From positions 124,001 through 188,000 of the forward strand of contig NZ_JARVSF010000002.1 of NCBI RefSeq assembly GCF_030209355.1: a stretch of DNA of 64,000 nucleotides, written 5' to 3'. The notes beneath the pieces are model-generated. The model searched no databases and was not told where the DNA came from. It saw nothing but the letters and a program-made list of their open reading frames with translations. The DNA is from Pseudarthrobacter sp. fls2-241-R2A-127 (GTDB lineage: Bacteria; Actinomycetota; Actinomycetes; Actinomycetales; Micrococcaceae). This document shows positions 8,971 through 17,619 of this stretch, one piece after another. Both the position numbers and the translations under genes were made by a program. Positions within the stretch are counted from its first letter, which is position 1, and the number at the start of each line of letters is the position of its first letter.

Positions 8971-10275
8971 ATGTTCGATGCCGCTAACATCATCTTTGCC
9001 GCCGCCGGAGCCGCCGTCTTCGTCGCCGCCGTGCTGCCAAAACTGCTGCGCAACATGCCCCTGTCCATGCCCATGGTCTTCCTTGGTGCCGGCATGGGGG
9101 CCTTTGCGCTGATCCCCTCGCTGCCGGATCCCAATCCGGTGGAGCACAGCGGCTTCGTGATGCACCTGGCGGAAGTTTGCGTCATCATTTCGCTCATGGG
9201 AGCCGGGCTTGCCCTGGACCGGCCGGTGGGGCTCAAACGCTGGTCCACCACCTGGCGGCTGCTGGGTATCGCCATGCCGCTGTGCATTGTGGGCCTGACG
9301 CTGCTGGGCATGTGGTTCCTGGGCCTGGGGCTTGGCGCGGCACTGCTGGTAGCCGCCAGCCTGGCGCCCACGGATCCGGTCCTGGCCTCAGAGGTGCAGG
9401 TGGGCGAACCGGCGGACGAGGAGGAAGGCGTCGAAAAGGAAGATGAGGTGCGGTTCGGGCTCACCTCGGAGGCCGGACTCAACGACGGGCTGGCCTTCCC
9501 GTTTGTCTACCTCGCCATCGCCATCAGCGTTGCCGGCGCCTCGCCGTCGGCCTGGTTTCCGGAATGGTTCGGGGTGGATGTGCTGTGGCGGCTGGCCTTG
9601 GGACTGCTGGTGGGTTTCCTGACCGGAAAACTGCTGGCGAAGCTTTTCTTTTCCGCCCGCCGTGACAGCCTGCGGCTTTCCAACCACTCGGAAGGCTTCG
9701 TGGCGCTGGCGGCCACGTTCCTGGCGTACGGGCTGACGCAGCTCGCGGAGGGCTACGGGTTTATCGCGGTCTTCGTGTGTGCCGTGACTATCCGTGCAGC
9801 TGAGCGCAGCCATGGCTACCACCGGGTGCTGCACTCTTACGTGGAACAGCTCGAACGGCTCCTGACGGTGGTGATCCTGGTCCTGCTCGGCGGTGCCATT
9901 GCCCGCGGACTCCTCGCCGGAATCGGGCCGGCGGAAGTGCTGGTGGCCTTGGCCTTCCTGCTGGTGGTCCGGCCACTGGCTGGGTTGCTGGGCCTGCTGG
10001 GCGGCAAGACCGGGCCGCGCGAACGCGTGGCGCTGTCCTTCTTCGGCATCCGCGGCATCGGATCGCTGTACTACCTGGCGTTTACCTTGGGGGAGGGCCA
10101 TTTTGCTGACGAAGCGCACTGGCTCTGGTCGTTTGTTGGGTTGGTGGTGGCGTTGTCCATCGTGATCCACGGAGCCACCACGTCGCCGCTGATGAACCGG
10201 CTGGACCGGCTGCGCGAGAAGCGGGCACTGGCAGTTTCCGGGGACGAGGGCCTCGCGCCGAACACGCCGGTATAG
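8971..10275 (+). CDS. CPA1-family cation/proton antiporter
   Basis: This 434-aa membrane protein has about 12-13 hydrophobic segments. It shows the CPA1 hallmarks ALAPTDPV-like SLAPTDPVLASE (residues 131-140) and SEAGLNDGLAFP (166-177), where the Asn-Asp pair carries out ion exchange. A charged loop (EEEGVEKEDEVRFG) precedes the latter. The frame is open back to 8560, but the ATG at 8971 has GGAGG at 8960-8964. The ions are probably Na+ or K+ against H+. It is divergent from hutG, and the two need not be related. Confidence 0.9.
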   Translation: MFDAANIIFAAAGAAVFVAAVLPKLLRNMPLSMPMVFLGAGMGAFALIPSLPDPNPVEHSGFVMHLAEVCVIISLMGAGLALDRPVGLKRWSTTWRLLGIAMPLCIVGLTLLGMWFLGLGLGAALLVAASLAPTDPVLASEVQVGEPADEEEGVEKEDEVRFGLTSEAGLNDGLAFPFVYLAIAISVAGASPSAWFPEWFGVDVLWRLALGLLVGFLTGKLLAKLFFSARRDSLRLSNHSEGFVALAATFLAYGLTQLAEGYGFIAVFVCAVTIRAAERSHGYHRVLHSYVEQLERLLTVVILVLLGGAIARGLLAGIGPAEVLVALAFLLVVRPLAGLLGLLGGKTGPRERVALSFFGIRGIGSLYYLAFTLGEGHFADEAHWLWSFVGLVVALSIVIHGATTSPLMNRLDRLREKRALAVSGDEGLAPNTPV

Positions 10276-10297
10276 CGGGCCGGACCGCAAGCCGGCA

Positions 10298-10341
10298 CAG
10301 ACAAAGGGCCGGCACGGCAGACGCCGTACCAGCCCTGTCTG
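10298..10341. terminator. bidirectional terminator between convergent genes
   Basis: A long hairpin has outer arms CAGACA (10298-10303) and TGTCTG (10336-10341), then GGGC/GCCC, and inner arms GGCACGGC and GCCGTACC around the loop agac. There are two C-A mismatches. It lies between the converging antiporter and purine permease genes. Confidence 0.7.
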
Positions 10342-10353
10342 TAAAGCGGGATT

Positions 10354-11793
10354 CTACATGCTGAGCGCGGCCTCGATCGGGCCGATGGCGAAGAACAGCA
10401 GGAATGCCGCGGCCACGACCCACATCAGCGGGTGGATGTCCTTGACCTTGCCCTGGACCGTGCGGATCAGGACGTAGGCGATGAAGCCGGCTCCCAAGCC
10501 GTTGGCGATGGAGTAGGTGAACGGCATCAGGGTGAAGGTCAGGAACGCCGGAATGGCAATGCCCCAGTCCTGCCAGTCGATCTTGCCCACCTGGGACACC
10601 ATCATGAAGCCCACCACCACCAAGGCCGGGGCCACGGCTTCGAACGGCACCAGGTTGATCAGCGGGGTGAAGAACATGGCCACCAGGAACAGCAGGCCGG
10701 TGACGATCGAGGCGACGCCGGTCCGGGCACCTTCGCCAATGCCGGCACCGGCTTCGACGTAGATCTGGTTGGAGGAGACGGACGCGCCGCCGCCGATGAT
10801 GGCACCCAGGGCGTCCACTTGGAGCACACGGTCGACGTCGGGAATGTTGCCGTGTTCGTCAACCGTTCCGGCTTCGTTGGCCAGGCCCACCATGGTGCCC
10901 ATGGCGTCGAAGAAGATGCTGAGCAGGATCACGAACGCCAGCAGGGTGGCGGCCACGAAGCCGAGGTCGGAGAATGCGCCGAACGGGTTGGCCTTGCCAA
11001 TCAGGGAAAGGTCCGGAGCAGCCCAGCCGCTGAACGTGGGGGCCACCAGGGACCAGCCCTGGGGGTTGGAGGTCTTGCCGTCGAAGCTGGGGCCGATGTG
11101 GAGGGTCATCTCAAGGATGACGGACACCACCGTGGACGTGATGATGCCAATCAGGATGGCACCTTTGATCTTGCGCACCACCAGGGCAATCGTGAGGATC
11201 AGGCCGAAGACGAACACGGCCGTCGGCCAGCCCAGGAGTTTGCCGTCGAAGCCGAGGCCCACCGGCACGGTGGTCCCTGCCACGTCCGGGATGCGCCGTA
11301 CGAACCCGGCATTGACCAGGCCGATCAGGGCGATGAACAGGCCGATGCCCACCACGATTGCTGTCTTGAGCCCCTCGGGAACGGCTTTGAAGACGGCGGT
11401 GCGGAACCCGGTGAGGACCAGGATCAGCATGGTGACGCCGGAAAGGACCACCAGGCCCATCATGTCCGGCCAGGTGAGGCCCGGGTTCCTGGCGACCGTT
11501 ACGGCCACGAAGGCGTTGACGCCCAAGCCGGTGGCCAGGGCGAAGGGGTGCCGTCCCCACGCGCCCATGAGGATGGTCAGGATCCCGGCCACCAGGGCGG
11601 TTACCGCGGCAACGGCTGTGAAGCCAAGTGTTGCCCCGGTGGAGTCGGGACCGGACAGGATCAGGGGGTTCAGCACCACGATGTAGCTCATGGCGAAGAA
11701 GGTGGCGAACCCGCCGCGGATCTCGCGGGAAAGGTTGGAGCCGCGCTCCGTGACCTTGAAATACCGGTCCAGGGCAGAGCCTTGCTTAAGCAT
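10354..11793 (-). CDS. NCS2-family purine permease (AzgA/PbuG-like)
   Basis: This 479-aa protein has about 12-13 membrane segments. It belongs to the AzgA branch of nucleobase:cation symporters, which take up hypoxanthine, guanine or adenine. Recognisable family blocks are REIRGGFATFFAMSYIVVLNP near residue 23, GLGVNAFVAVTV in TM3 and SSNQIYVEAGAGIGEGARTG in the substrate-site region. No purine riboswitch is evident in the 107-bp leader. It is divergent from the CopC-like gene. Confidence 0.92.
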   Translation of the reverse strand: MLKQGSALDRYFKVTERGSNLSREIRGGFATFFAMSYIVVLNPLILSGPDSTGATLGFTAVAAVTALVAGILTILMGAWGRHPFALATGLGVNAFVAVTVARNPGLTWPDMMGLVVLSGVTMLILVLTGFRTAVFKAVPEGLKTAIVVGIGLFIALIGLVNAGFVRRIPDVAGTTVPVGLGFDGKLLGWPTAVFVFGLILTIALVVRKIKGAILIGIITSTVVSVILEMTLHIGPSFDGKTSNPQGWSLVAPTFSGWAAPDLSLIGKANPFGAFSDLGFVAATLLAFVILLSIFFDAMGTMVGLANEAGTVDEHGNIPDVDRVLQVDALGAIIGGGASVSSNQIYVEAGAGIGEGARTGVASIVTGLLFLVAMFFTPLINLVPFEAVAPALVVVGFMMVSQVGKIDWQDWGIAIPAFLTFTLMPFTYSIANGLGAGFIAYVLIRTVQGKVKDIHPLMWVVAAAFLLFFAIGPIEAALSM

Positions 11794-11900
11794 TAGTCCT
11801 CCGGGGGAATGTGTGGGGATACCTGCATCCTAAGGGTCCGGCTGGGTGGGGGCGGCCAAATTCGCCTAGTCTGTAAGGAAGCCAACACGAGGAGCAGCCC

Positions 11901-12593
11901 ATGCGCCCAGTCCGCCGGCAGTGGCTGAGCGCCATGCTCGGTTTGTTCATCCTTGCAGCCTCCACTTTTGGCCTGGCAGGGCCGGCGTCCGCGCATGATG
12001 CTGCGGAATCCACCAGCCCGGCACAGGGAGCGTCGCGGGCGGCCCCGCCCGGTGAAGTTTCGGTGACTTTCAGCGAACCGCCGCTGGGCATTGGTTCCTC
12101 GTTCTCCGTCAAGGACGCGTCCGGCACGGAGTGGGCTGACGGGGCCGTCCGGATCGTTGACAATGTGGCCACCCAAAAGCTCCGTTCCGGCGGTCCGGCA
12201 GGGGCATACACAGTGGCGTGGCGCGTGGTGGGCTCCGATTCACACCCAATCGAGGGGACGTTCACGTTTACCGCGGCGTCAGGTGCTGCCCAAGCGGATG
12301 CTGCTACCGGGCCTGCCGCGTCGGGAAGTTCGACGCCGGCCGGTGCCGTCCCGGATATGGGCACCGCCAAGCCGGGCGTGACGGAGGAGCCGTCCGCGCC
12401 TGCCAGTGCGGGCGAGCCCTTCCAGTGGAGCATTGTGCTGTTTGCCGTTGTTGCGGTTGGATTGCTCGTCACCTTGGGCGTCCTGGCCCGGCGCCGGCTT
12501 TCGGGTGACGGGGACACGCTTGACGACGGGGATACGCCTGACGACGGGGTTACGCCTGACGGTGGGGCTGCTGACGACGGAGCCCAGCGGTAG
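11901..12593 (+). CDS. CopC-domain copper-binding protein, membrane-anchored
   Basis: This 230-aa protein has a signal peptide (residues 1-31, cleaved after ASA) that exposes His32 at the mature N-terminus, the residue that binds Cu(II) in CopC proteins. The other expected ligands are Asp113 and His115 in GSDSHPIEGTFTF. After a Thr/Pro/Ala linker there is one membrane helix at about 175-195. The cytoplasmic tail is acidic and repetitive (DDGDTPDDGVTPDGG). CopC-type proteins bind copper outside the membrane and often work with CopD, which is absent here. The tail is encoded by an 18-bp tandem repeat. Confidence 0.88.
   Translation: MRPVRRQWLSAMLGLFILAASTFGLAGPASAHDAAESTSPAQGASRAAPPGEVSVTFSEPPLGIGSSFSVKDASGTEWADGAVRIVDNVATQKLRSGGPAGAYTVAWRVVGSDSHPIEGTFTFTAASGAAQADAATGPAASGSSTPAGAVPDMGTAKPGVTEEPSAPASAGEPFQWSIVLFAVVAVGLLVTLGVLARRRLSGDGDTLDDGDTPDDGVTPDGGAADDGAQR
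12522..12557 (+). repeat. 18-bp tandem repeat in the copC-like 3' end
   Basis: Two adjacent 18-bp units, 12522-12539 and 12540-12557, differ at one base and encode the hexapeptides DDGDTP and DDGVTP. A degenerate partial copy lies on each side. The repeat explains the acidic tail and is likely to vary in copy number between strains. Confidence 0.75.
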
Positions 12594-12645
12594 CGGGCGC
12601 CTGGCGGAACAAGTGCACCAAGGTTTGCAGGCACGCTGACGACCG

Positions 12646-13290
12646 TCAGCAGGTCGCGGCAAAGCTGCCCGTTGCCGGGAAGGCGCCGGCCGATGGCTGG
12701 ACGTTGCCAACATTGACCTTGGCGGAAATCGCCTGGCCCACGGTCTTGGCCTGGCGCAACACTTCCTTGGGCGACGGCGTGATGAGTTCGCCCACCCCCA
12801 CCAGATAGATGCCGATGGCCCGCATGGCTGCTGCCACGTTCTTGCCTACGGCAATGCCGAAGTCGTTGAGCATGCGCCGCAGTTGGCTGTGCGCGCAGCG
12901 TGTCAGGACAATGTGGTCTGCCACCAGGATGCCCGTGGGTGTGTGGACCTGCCATTGCGGCGCGGCAGTGTCCTCCGGCCCCTCAAGCATGGTCAGCTGC
13001 ACTGCCCGGGTGGTGTTCCGTACGTCAACGCTGTGGCTTGCGGCGTAGTTGCGCAGGTGGCGGAGGATCTCGTTCCGCTCCCGGAGGGTGTCGCTGTCAG
13101 CGGCGTCGCAGCGCTGCAGCGACGACGTGTTGGCCGGTTGCGCCGCGCCCAGGATATCCAGGCCGTCCACCACGATGGAGTCCACTCCATGCCGTCGTAA
13201 TTCAGCGGCTACGGCCAGCCCGGACAGGCCGGTGCCAATAATTACAGTGGTGGTCTGTTCGGGCCCGGCACTCCCAGGCATGCTTGACAC
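12646..13290 (-). CDS. short FAD/NAD(P)-binding protein (flavin monooxygenase-like N-domain)
   Basis: This 214-aa protein begins with a classical Rossmann dinucleotide motif, TTVIIGTGLSGLAVAAELRR, and a following acidic strand end (IVVDG). Its middle resembles the N-terminal part of flavin-containing monooxygenases (RNEILRHLRNYAASHSVDVR, then a VHTPTGILVADHIVLT segment). The second nucleotide-binding motif of full FMOs is missing, so it is much shorter than the usual 350-450 aa. The GTG at 13290 is chosen for its AAGGAGGG site eight bases upstream; an ATG lies three codons further in. It may be a genuine short family or a reduced relic. The reaction is unknown. Confidence 0.6.
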   Translation of the reverse strand: MSSMPGSAGPEQTTTVIIGTGLSGLAVAAELRRHGVDSIVVDGLDILGAAQPANTSSLQRCDAADSDTLRERNEILRHLRNYAASHSVDVRNTTRAVQLTMLEGPEDTAAPQWQVHTPTGILVADHIVLTRCAHSQLRRMLNDFGIAVGKNVAAAMRAIGIYLVGVGELITPSPKEVLRQAKTVGQAISAKVNVGNVQPSAGAFPATGSFAATC

Positions 13291-13707
13291 TACAGTTTCC
13301 CTCCTTCGAAGCTTCGGCAGGTTGCCGGCGACCTCGCCGGCTCGCGTCCCGATACCCCAAGCACGGTCGCAGCGCATGGCCGGGCCGCCCTTAACAGGAA
13401 GTTGAAGCTGGCGTCCCGGACCAACATTGTCCTGAAGACTACAGAACAATTGCGGCCGTGAATAGTCCATTGGAGAAAACATTCGTGGCGTGGTGAAGGC
13501 GCTTTCCGCAACCGGCCGGAACGCCTGTGGATAACCCTCCTGTGCGCCCCTGAACAGGCTTGCTAAGCCGCTGGGGACAGAGAATAGTGGGCAATGGAAG
13601 CGGTCCCTTTTCAGCCGTTGCAGCGGCGGTACGGGGTGCACGGGTCCCGGGCCGTTTTCTGGCAGAATAGCGGCAACATCAGGCAGTATCGCGAGGAGGC
13701 GGCCCCC
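13291..13707. other. 417-bp intergenic region, divergent promoters
   Basis: I see no convincing gene here. The region must hold promoters for the small FAD protein (leftwards) and the tandem USP gene (rightwards). I could not find a clear -35/-10 pair or a DosR-type palindrome. The USP ribosome-binding site GAGGAGG is at 13693-13699. Confidence 0.5.
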
Positions 13708-14748
13708 ATGGGCTCACAAGAGTTGCATCCGGACCCGGCCCGGGACGGTGGTGGTTCTCCGGCCGCTCCCGAAGGCATCGTGGTGGGTGTCGACGGCTCC
13801 GAGCACGGCCAGTGCGCCTTGGTGTGGGCAGCGCGGGAGGCCCAGCGCCGCCGTCGTCCCCTCCATATAGTCACCGCCTATTCGGTGCCGATCTTCGCCG
13901 CGTCCGGGCTGGACGGCGGCTACGCCACCGTAGATGACTCGGTCATCCGGGAGGGGGCCGAGGCCATCGCCAAACAGGCCGTCGAGAAGGTTTCAATGTA
14001 CGACGTCGAGGTCAGCTCCTCGGTGGAGAACGGTGACGCCGCCGGGGTGCTGCTGGAGATCTCCGAAACCGCCGAGCTCCTGGTGGTGGGCACCCGGGGC
14101 CGCGGCGGCTTCGTGGGCCGGCTCCTGGGCTCAGTCAGCAGCGCGCTGCCCGCCCACGCGAAATGCCCCGCGGTGACCGTGCCGCTTTTCTGCTCGGAAC
14201 GGCTCGGCGAGACCACTGAGGACCGGCGCATCAAAGCAGAGCAAGCCAAATCCGGACACCGGCCGGTGGAGAACGTCGTGGTGGTCGGCGTCGACGGTTC
14301 CGAGCAGGCCCGGGTGGCCGTGCTGGAAGCGGCTGACCAGGCCGAACGGCTCGGCGCCGAGCTCCGTGTGATCTGCGCCGTCCCGCAGTACAGCGGTTCC
14401 CTGGCTTGGGTCCCGGCCCCGATGGACCGGAAGGCCCTCTTCGAGGACATCCGCGTCACCCTGGACGCCGGTATGGCCTGGCTTCGCAGCCACTATCCGC
14501 ACTTACGCGCCGATTACGAGCTCAAGGACGGTTCGCCCGTCGATGTGCTCGTCGAGGAGAGCAGGCACGTGGAACTGCTGGTATTGGGCACCCGCGGCCG
14601 CGGCGGCTTCACGGGGATGCTCCTGGGCTCAACATCGGACGGCGTGCTCCATCACGCCAAAGGACCGGTCATGGTGGTCCCTGACCGGGAAGACCCCCGG
14701 CTGGCCGACCGGGCACGCTTCGGACCCATCCTGGGCGACGCCGCCTAG
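13708..14748 (+). CDS. tandem-domain universal stress protein
   Basis: This 346-aa protein carries two USP domains, about residues 25-165 and 190-335. Each starts with VVGVDGSE followed by an ATP-binding loop: GTRGRGGFVGRLLGSVS in the first and GTRGRGGFTGMLLGSTS in the second. Both domains keep the G-x2-G-x9-G-S/T signature, so both should bind ATP. The start at 13708 has GAGGAGG eight bases upstream. It lies 33 bp before a PEP-synthase-like gene, a combination also found in hypoxia/redox-stress regulons of actinobacteria, so an energy-stress role is plausible. Confidence 0.93.
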   Translation: MGSQELHPDPARDGGGSPAAPEGIVVGVDGSEHGQCALVWAAREAQRRRRPLHIVTAYSVPIFAASGLDGGYATVDDSVIREGAEAIAKQAVEKVSMYDVEVSSSVENGDAAGVLLEISETAELLVVGTRGRGGFVGRLLGSVSSALPAHAKCPAVTVPLFCSERLGETTEDRRIKAEQAKSGHRPVENVVVVGVDGSEQARVAVLEAADQAERLGAELRVICAVPQYSGSLAWVPAPMDRKALFEDIRVTLDAGMAWLRSHYPHLRADYELKDGSPVDVLVEESRHVELLVLGTRGRGGFTGMLLGSTSDGVLHHAKGPVMVVPDREDPRLADRARFGPILGDAA

Positions 14749-14781
14749 GCACAACAGATCCGCCGGCAGGGCAGCCACACC

Positions 14782-17610
14782 ATGGAGCGGCACGGGATGC
14801 CGTCACCGGGCACCAGCGGGGACGCCGGGCCGGTCCTGGCGCTGGCCGCCCTCGACGCCGGAATGCTGGCGCTGGTGGGTGGCAAGGCGGCGAACCTCGG
14901 CGAGTTGCTCTCCGCCGGGTTGCCCGTCCCGGAAGGTTTCTGTCTGACCACAGAGGCGTACTGGCAGGTGGTCGGCGCTCCTGACCCGGTCCTTCCGGCA
15001 CTCGCGGATGCCTACGCAGCACTGCGGGCGTCAGCACCGGCCACGGGCCATGATCCGGCCCCCAGCGGGTCAACCGACCTGGCCGGGCCGGCCGGAACGG
15101 CGCGCGCCGCAATCCTGGGGGCGCCGCTGCCGGCGCCAATATCCGAGGCCGTCCAGCAGGCGTACGCCGCGATGGGTCCGGACGTGCCGGTGGCGGTAAG
15201 GTCCTCCGCCACCGCCGAGGACCTGCCGTTTGCGAGTTTCGCAGGCCAGCAGGACACCTACCTCAACGTCGTCGGAGCAGAGGCGGTCCTTCAAGCTGTC
15301 CGCAATTGTTGGGCATCGCTCTGGACCGACCGTGCAACTGCCTACCGGGCAAGCCTGGGCATCGACCCCGCCGGAGTGGCCCTCGCCGTGGTGGTCCAGC
15401 GGATGGTGGACGCGGACACGGCGGGAGTCATGTTCACGGCGAACCCGCTCACCGGGCGGCGCCGCCAGCTGGTCATCGATGCCGCTCCGGGCCTCGGCGA
15501 AGCCGTGGTCTCCGGCGCGGTCAACCCCGACCACTTCGTGGTGGACGGCCTGACGGGCAAGGTGCTGGAGCAGTGGCTTGGCGGGGAAGGCATCCAGGTC
15601 CGGCCGCTTCCCGGCGGCGGCACGGAGACCAGGACGTTGCCTCGCAACACCGGAACGCCCAGCCTGACGGAACACCAGCTGGCCGCCTTGGCGGAACTTG
15701 GGTTGCTGGCGGAAGACCATTTCGGCACTCCGCAGGATCTTGAGTGGGCCATCGACGCCGCCGGTGCGTTGTGGTTGACACAATCCAGGCCCATCACCAC
15801 CCTTTACCCCGTCCCGGAAAGCAACGGGGCCGCCGGCGCCGGCGGCACCAGGGCGTACCTGTGCTTCAGCCTGGCCCAGGGCCTCACCAGGCCACTTACC
15901 CCGATGGGGCTCGCCGCCTTGCGCCTGGTCGCCTCGTCCGTGGCCACGGCCGCACGGTTCCCGGTTCCCGAACCCCGGCGGGGACCGTCCCCCTACGCGG
16001 AGGCCGGGCAGCGGATGTATATCGACTTCACCACCCCCCTTCGCAGTGCCGTGGGCCGCCGCATCGTTCCCCGGGTCTTTGACGTCATGGAGGCGCGGTC
16101 CGCGGCCGTCATGCGGCAATTGTTCGATGACCCTGCCTTCGCGGTGACCAGTAGGACGCCCTTCGGGCTGCTCCGCCACGTGGGCCCGGCGGCGCTGCAC
16201 GCCAAGGTTCCGCAAGCAATACTCCGGGCACTGCTCCGGCCCGGGGCAGCCCTCCGCAGGCTGGACCGCTTTACCCGCGGCTTCGAGGCATCGCTGGCCC
16301 CCGGCGACGGCGTCGGGACCGTGGCCAGGCTGGACCACGTCGAGGCACTCCTCGGAGCCCGCCTGTTCCCGATTGTTCCGGCCATACTTCCTGTTCCCTT
16401 GGTGGGTTTCGCCATGCTTGGCGTCGCCGGAAAGCTCCTTGGCGATGACGCGTGGAACGAACTGCAGCCGGTTATCCGTGGCCTGCCGAACAACGTCACC
16501 ACCGAGATGGACCTTGAGCTGTGGCGCCTCGCGACGGCCATCAAAGATGATGGTGAATCGACCGCCGCACTGATGGGATCGGATCCAGCGGCCTTGGCAG
16601 ATGATTTCAGGGCCGGGCGGCTGCCCCCGCGCCTGGACGCCGGGCTGGGAAGGTTCCTTGACCGGTACGGACACCGGGCGGTGGCCGAGATCGACGTCGG
16701 GCTGCCGCGATGGTCGGAGGAGCCCGCGCACATCCTGGGAATCCTGGCCAATTACCTCCGGTTGGAGGATCCTGCCCTCGCGCCGGACCGGCAGTTCAGC
16801 AAGGCAGCCGAGGACGCTGAAGCGCAGGTTGAGCTGCTCGTTGCCCGCGCCGCCGGGCGCGGCAGGATCAGGGGAGCACTGCTGCGGGCCGCCCTTCGCA
16901 GGGCGCGGCTGTTCGCCGGCCTGCGGGAACTGCCCAAGTACCAGCTTGTGGTTGGCCTCGGCGAAGTCCGAAGGCAACTGCTGCGGGTGGGCGCTGACTT
17001 GGCGGAGGCGGGGGCCCTCGACCGCCCGGACGACGTCTTCTTCCTGGACTTCGCCGAAGCGCGGCAGGCCCTTACCGCTGAAAGAGGGGACCGGGGGGCG
17101 ACGCTCCCGGACGTCCGGGAGCCCGTTGCGGGCCGGCGGGCGGACTACCGCCGGGAGCTTGACCGCCGCCACATACCCCGTGTCCTCCTCTCCGACGGCA
17201 CCGAACCCGAAGCGGTGCGCACCCCCGTCGGATTGGCCGAAGGAACACTGGCTGGAAGCCCTGCATCTGCAGGGACGGTGACGGCGGCGGCACGGGTGGT
17301 CCTGGACCCCGTCGGCGCCCGCCTTGAACCTGGAGAAATTTTGGTAGCACCGTCCACGGACCCCGGGTGGACCCCCTTGTTCCTCACAGCGGGCGGGCTG
17401 GTGATGGAGATGGGCGGCGCCAACTCCCACGGCGCCGTCGTGGCCAGGGAATACGGGATTCCCGCAGTCGTCGGGGTCACGGATGCCACCAGGCTGATAA
17501 CCACCGGCCAAAGAGTAGCGGTCGACGGCGGCGCGGGAACCGTTGTGCCGGAGCGCCCGGCCGAAGGTTTAGGGGCCAATGCCGGCACTGACCCGGCCGC
17601 GCGGGCGTAA
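14782..17610 (+). CDS. PEP synthase / rifampicin phosphotransferase-like enzyme
   Basis: This 942-aa enzyme has three parts. The N-terminal ATP-grasp domain (about 1-340) shows VGGKAANLGELLSAGLPVPE, VAVRSSATAEDLPFASFAGQ and TAGVMFTANPLTG. A large helical middle domain spans about 350-800. The C-terminal swivelling phosphohistidine domain has MGGANSHGAVVARE with catalytic His883. This ATP-linker-His order is that of rifampicin phosphotransferase (about 865 aa) and related dikinases; true PEP synthase carries an extra C-terminal PEP/pyruvate barrel that is missing here. The enzyme should move the beta-phosphate of ATP through His883 to an unidentified acceptor. The middle domain decides the substrate and I cannot assign rifampicin from sequence alone. 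Confidence 0.85.
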   Translation: MERHGMPSPGTSGDAGPVLALAALDAGMLALVGGKAANLGELLSAGLPVPEGFCLTTEAYWQVVGAPDPVLPALADAYAALRASAPATGHDPAPSGSTDLAGPAGTARAAILGAPLPAPISEAVQQAYAAMGPDVPVAVRSSATAEDLPFASFAGQQDTYLNVVGAEAVLQAVRNCWASLWTDRATAYRASLGIDPAGVALAVVVQRMVDADTAGVMFTANPLTGRRRQLVIDAAPGLGEAVVSGAVNPDHFVVDGLTGKVLEQWLGGEGIQVRPLPGGGTETRTLPRNTGTPSLTEHQLAALAELGLLAEDHFGTPQDLEWAIDAAGALWLTQSRPITTLYPVPESNGAAGAGGTRAYLCFSLAQGLTRPLTPMGLAALRLVASSVATAARFPVPEPRRGPSPYAEAGQRMYIDFTTPLRSAVGRRIVPRVFDVMEARSAAVMRQLFDDPAFAVTSRTPFGLLRHVGPAALHAKVPQAILRALLRPGAALRRLDRFTRGFEASLAPGDGVGTVARLDHVEALLGARLFPIVPAILPVPLVGFAMLGVAGKLLGDDAWNELQPVIRGLPNNVTTEMDLELWRLATAIKDDGESTAALMGSDPAALADDFRAGRLPPRLDAGLGRFLDRYGHRAVAEIDVGLPRWSEEPAHILGILANYLRLEDPALAPDRQFSKAAEDAEAQVELLVARAAGRGRIRGALLRAALRRARLFAGLRELPKYQLVVGLGEVRRQLLRVGADLAEAGALDRPDDVFFLDFAEARQALTAERGDRGATLPDVREPVAGRRADYRRELDRRHIPRVLLSDGTEPEAVRTPVGLAEGTLAGSPASAGTVTAAARVVLDPVGARLEPGEILVAPSTDPGWTPLFLTAGGLVMEMGGANSHGAVVAREYGIPAVVGVTDATRLITTGQRVAVDGGAGTVVPERPAEGLGANAGTDPAARA

Positions 17611-17619
17611 TCTTGATCT

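Noticed and set aside
10432..11796. 454-codon frame antisense to the purine permease gene, rich in His/Gly/Gln
   Set aside because: Its composition mirrors a membrane protein read backwards. There is no ribosome-binding site and no domain.
12635..12650. Hairpin GCTGAC-gacc-GTCAGC as a terminator after the CopC-like gene
   Set aside because: The stem is only 6 bp, has no T tract and overlaps the stop codon of the opposite gene.
13565..13620. Possible DosR-type box (GGGGAC ... GGTCCC) upstream of the tandem USP gene
   Set aside because: The halves are 30 bp apart and do not form the required 20-bp palindrome.
15070..17511. 813-codon frame antisense to the PEP-synthase-like gene
   Set aside because: This is the usual GC-driven antisense shadow, with no recognisable motif, and the sense frame has full domain motifs.
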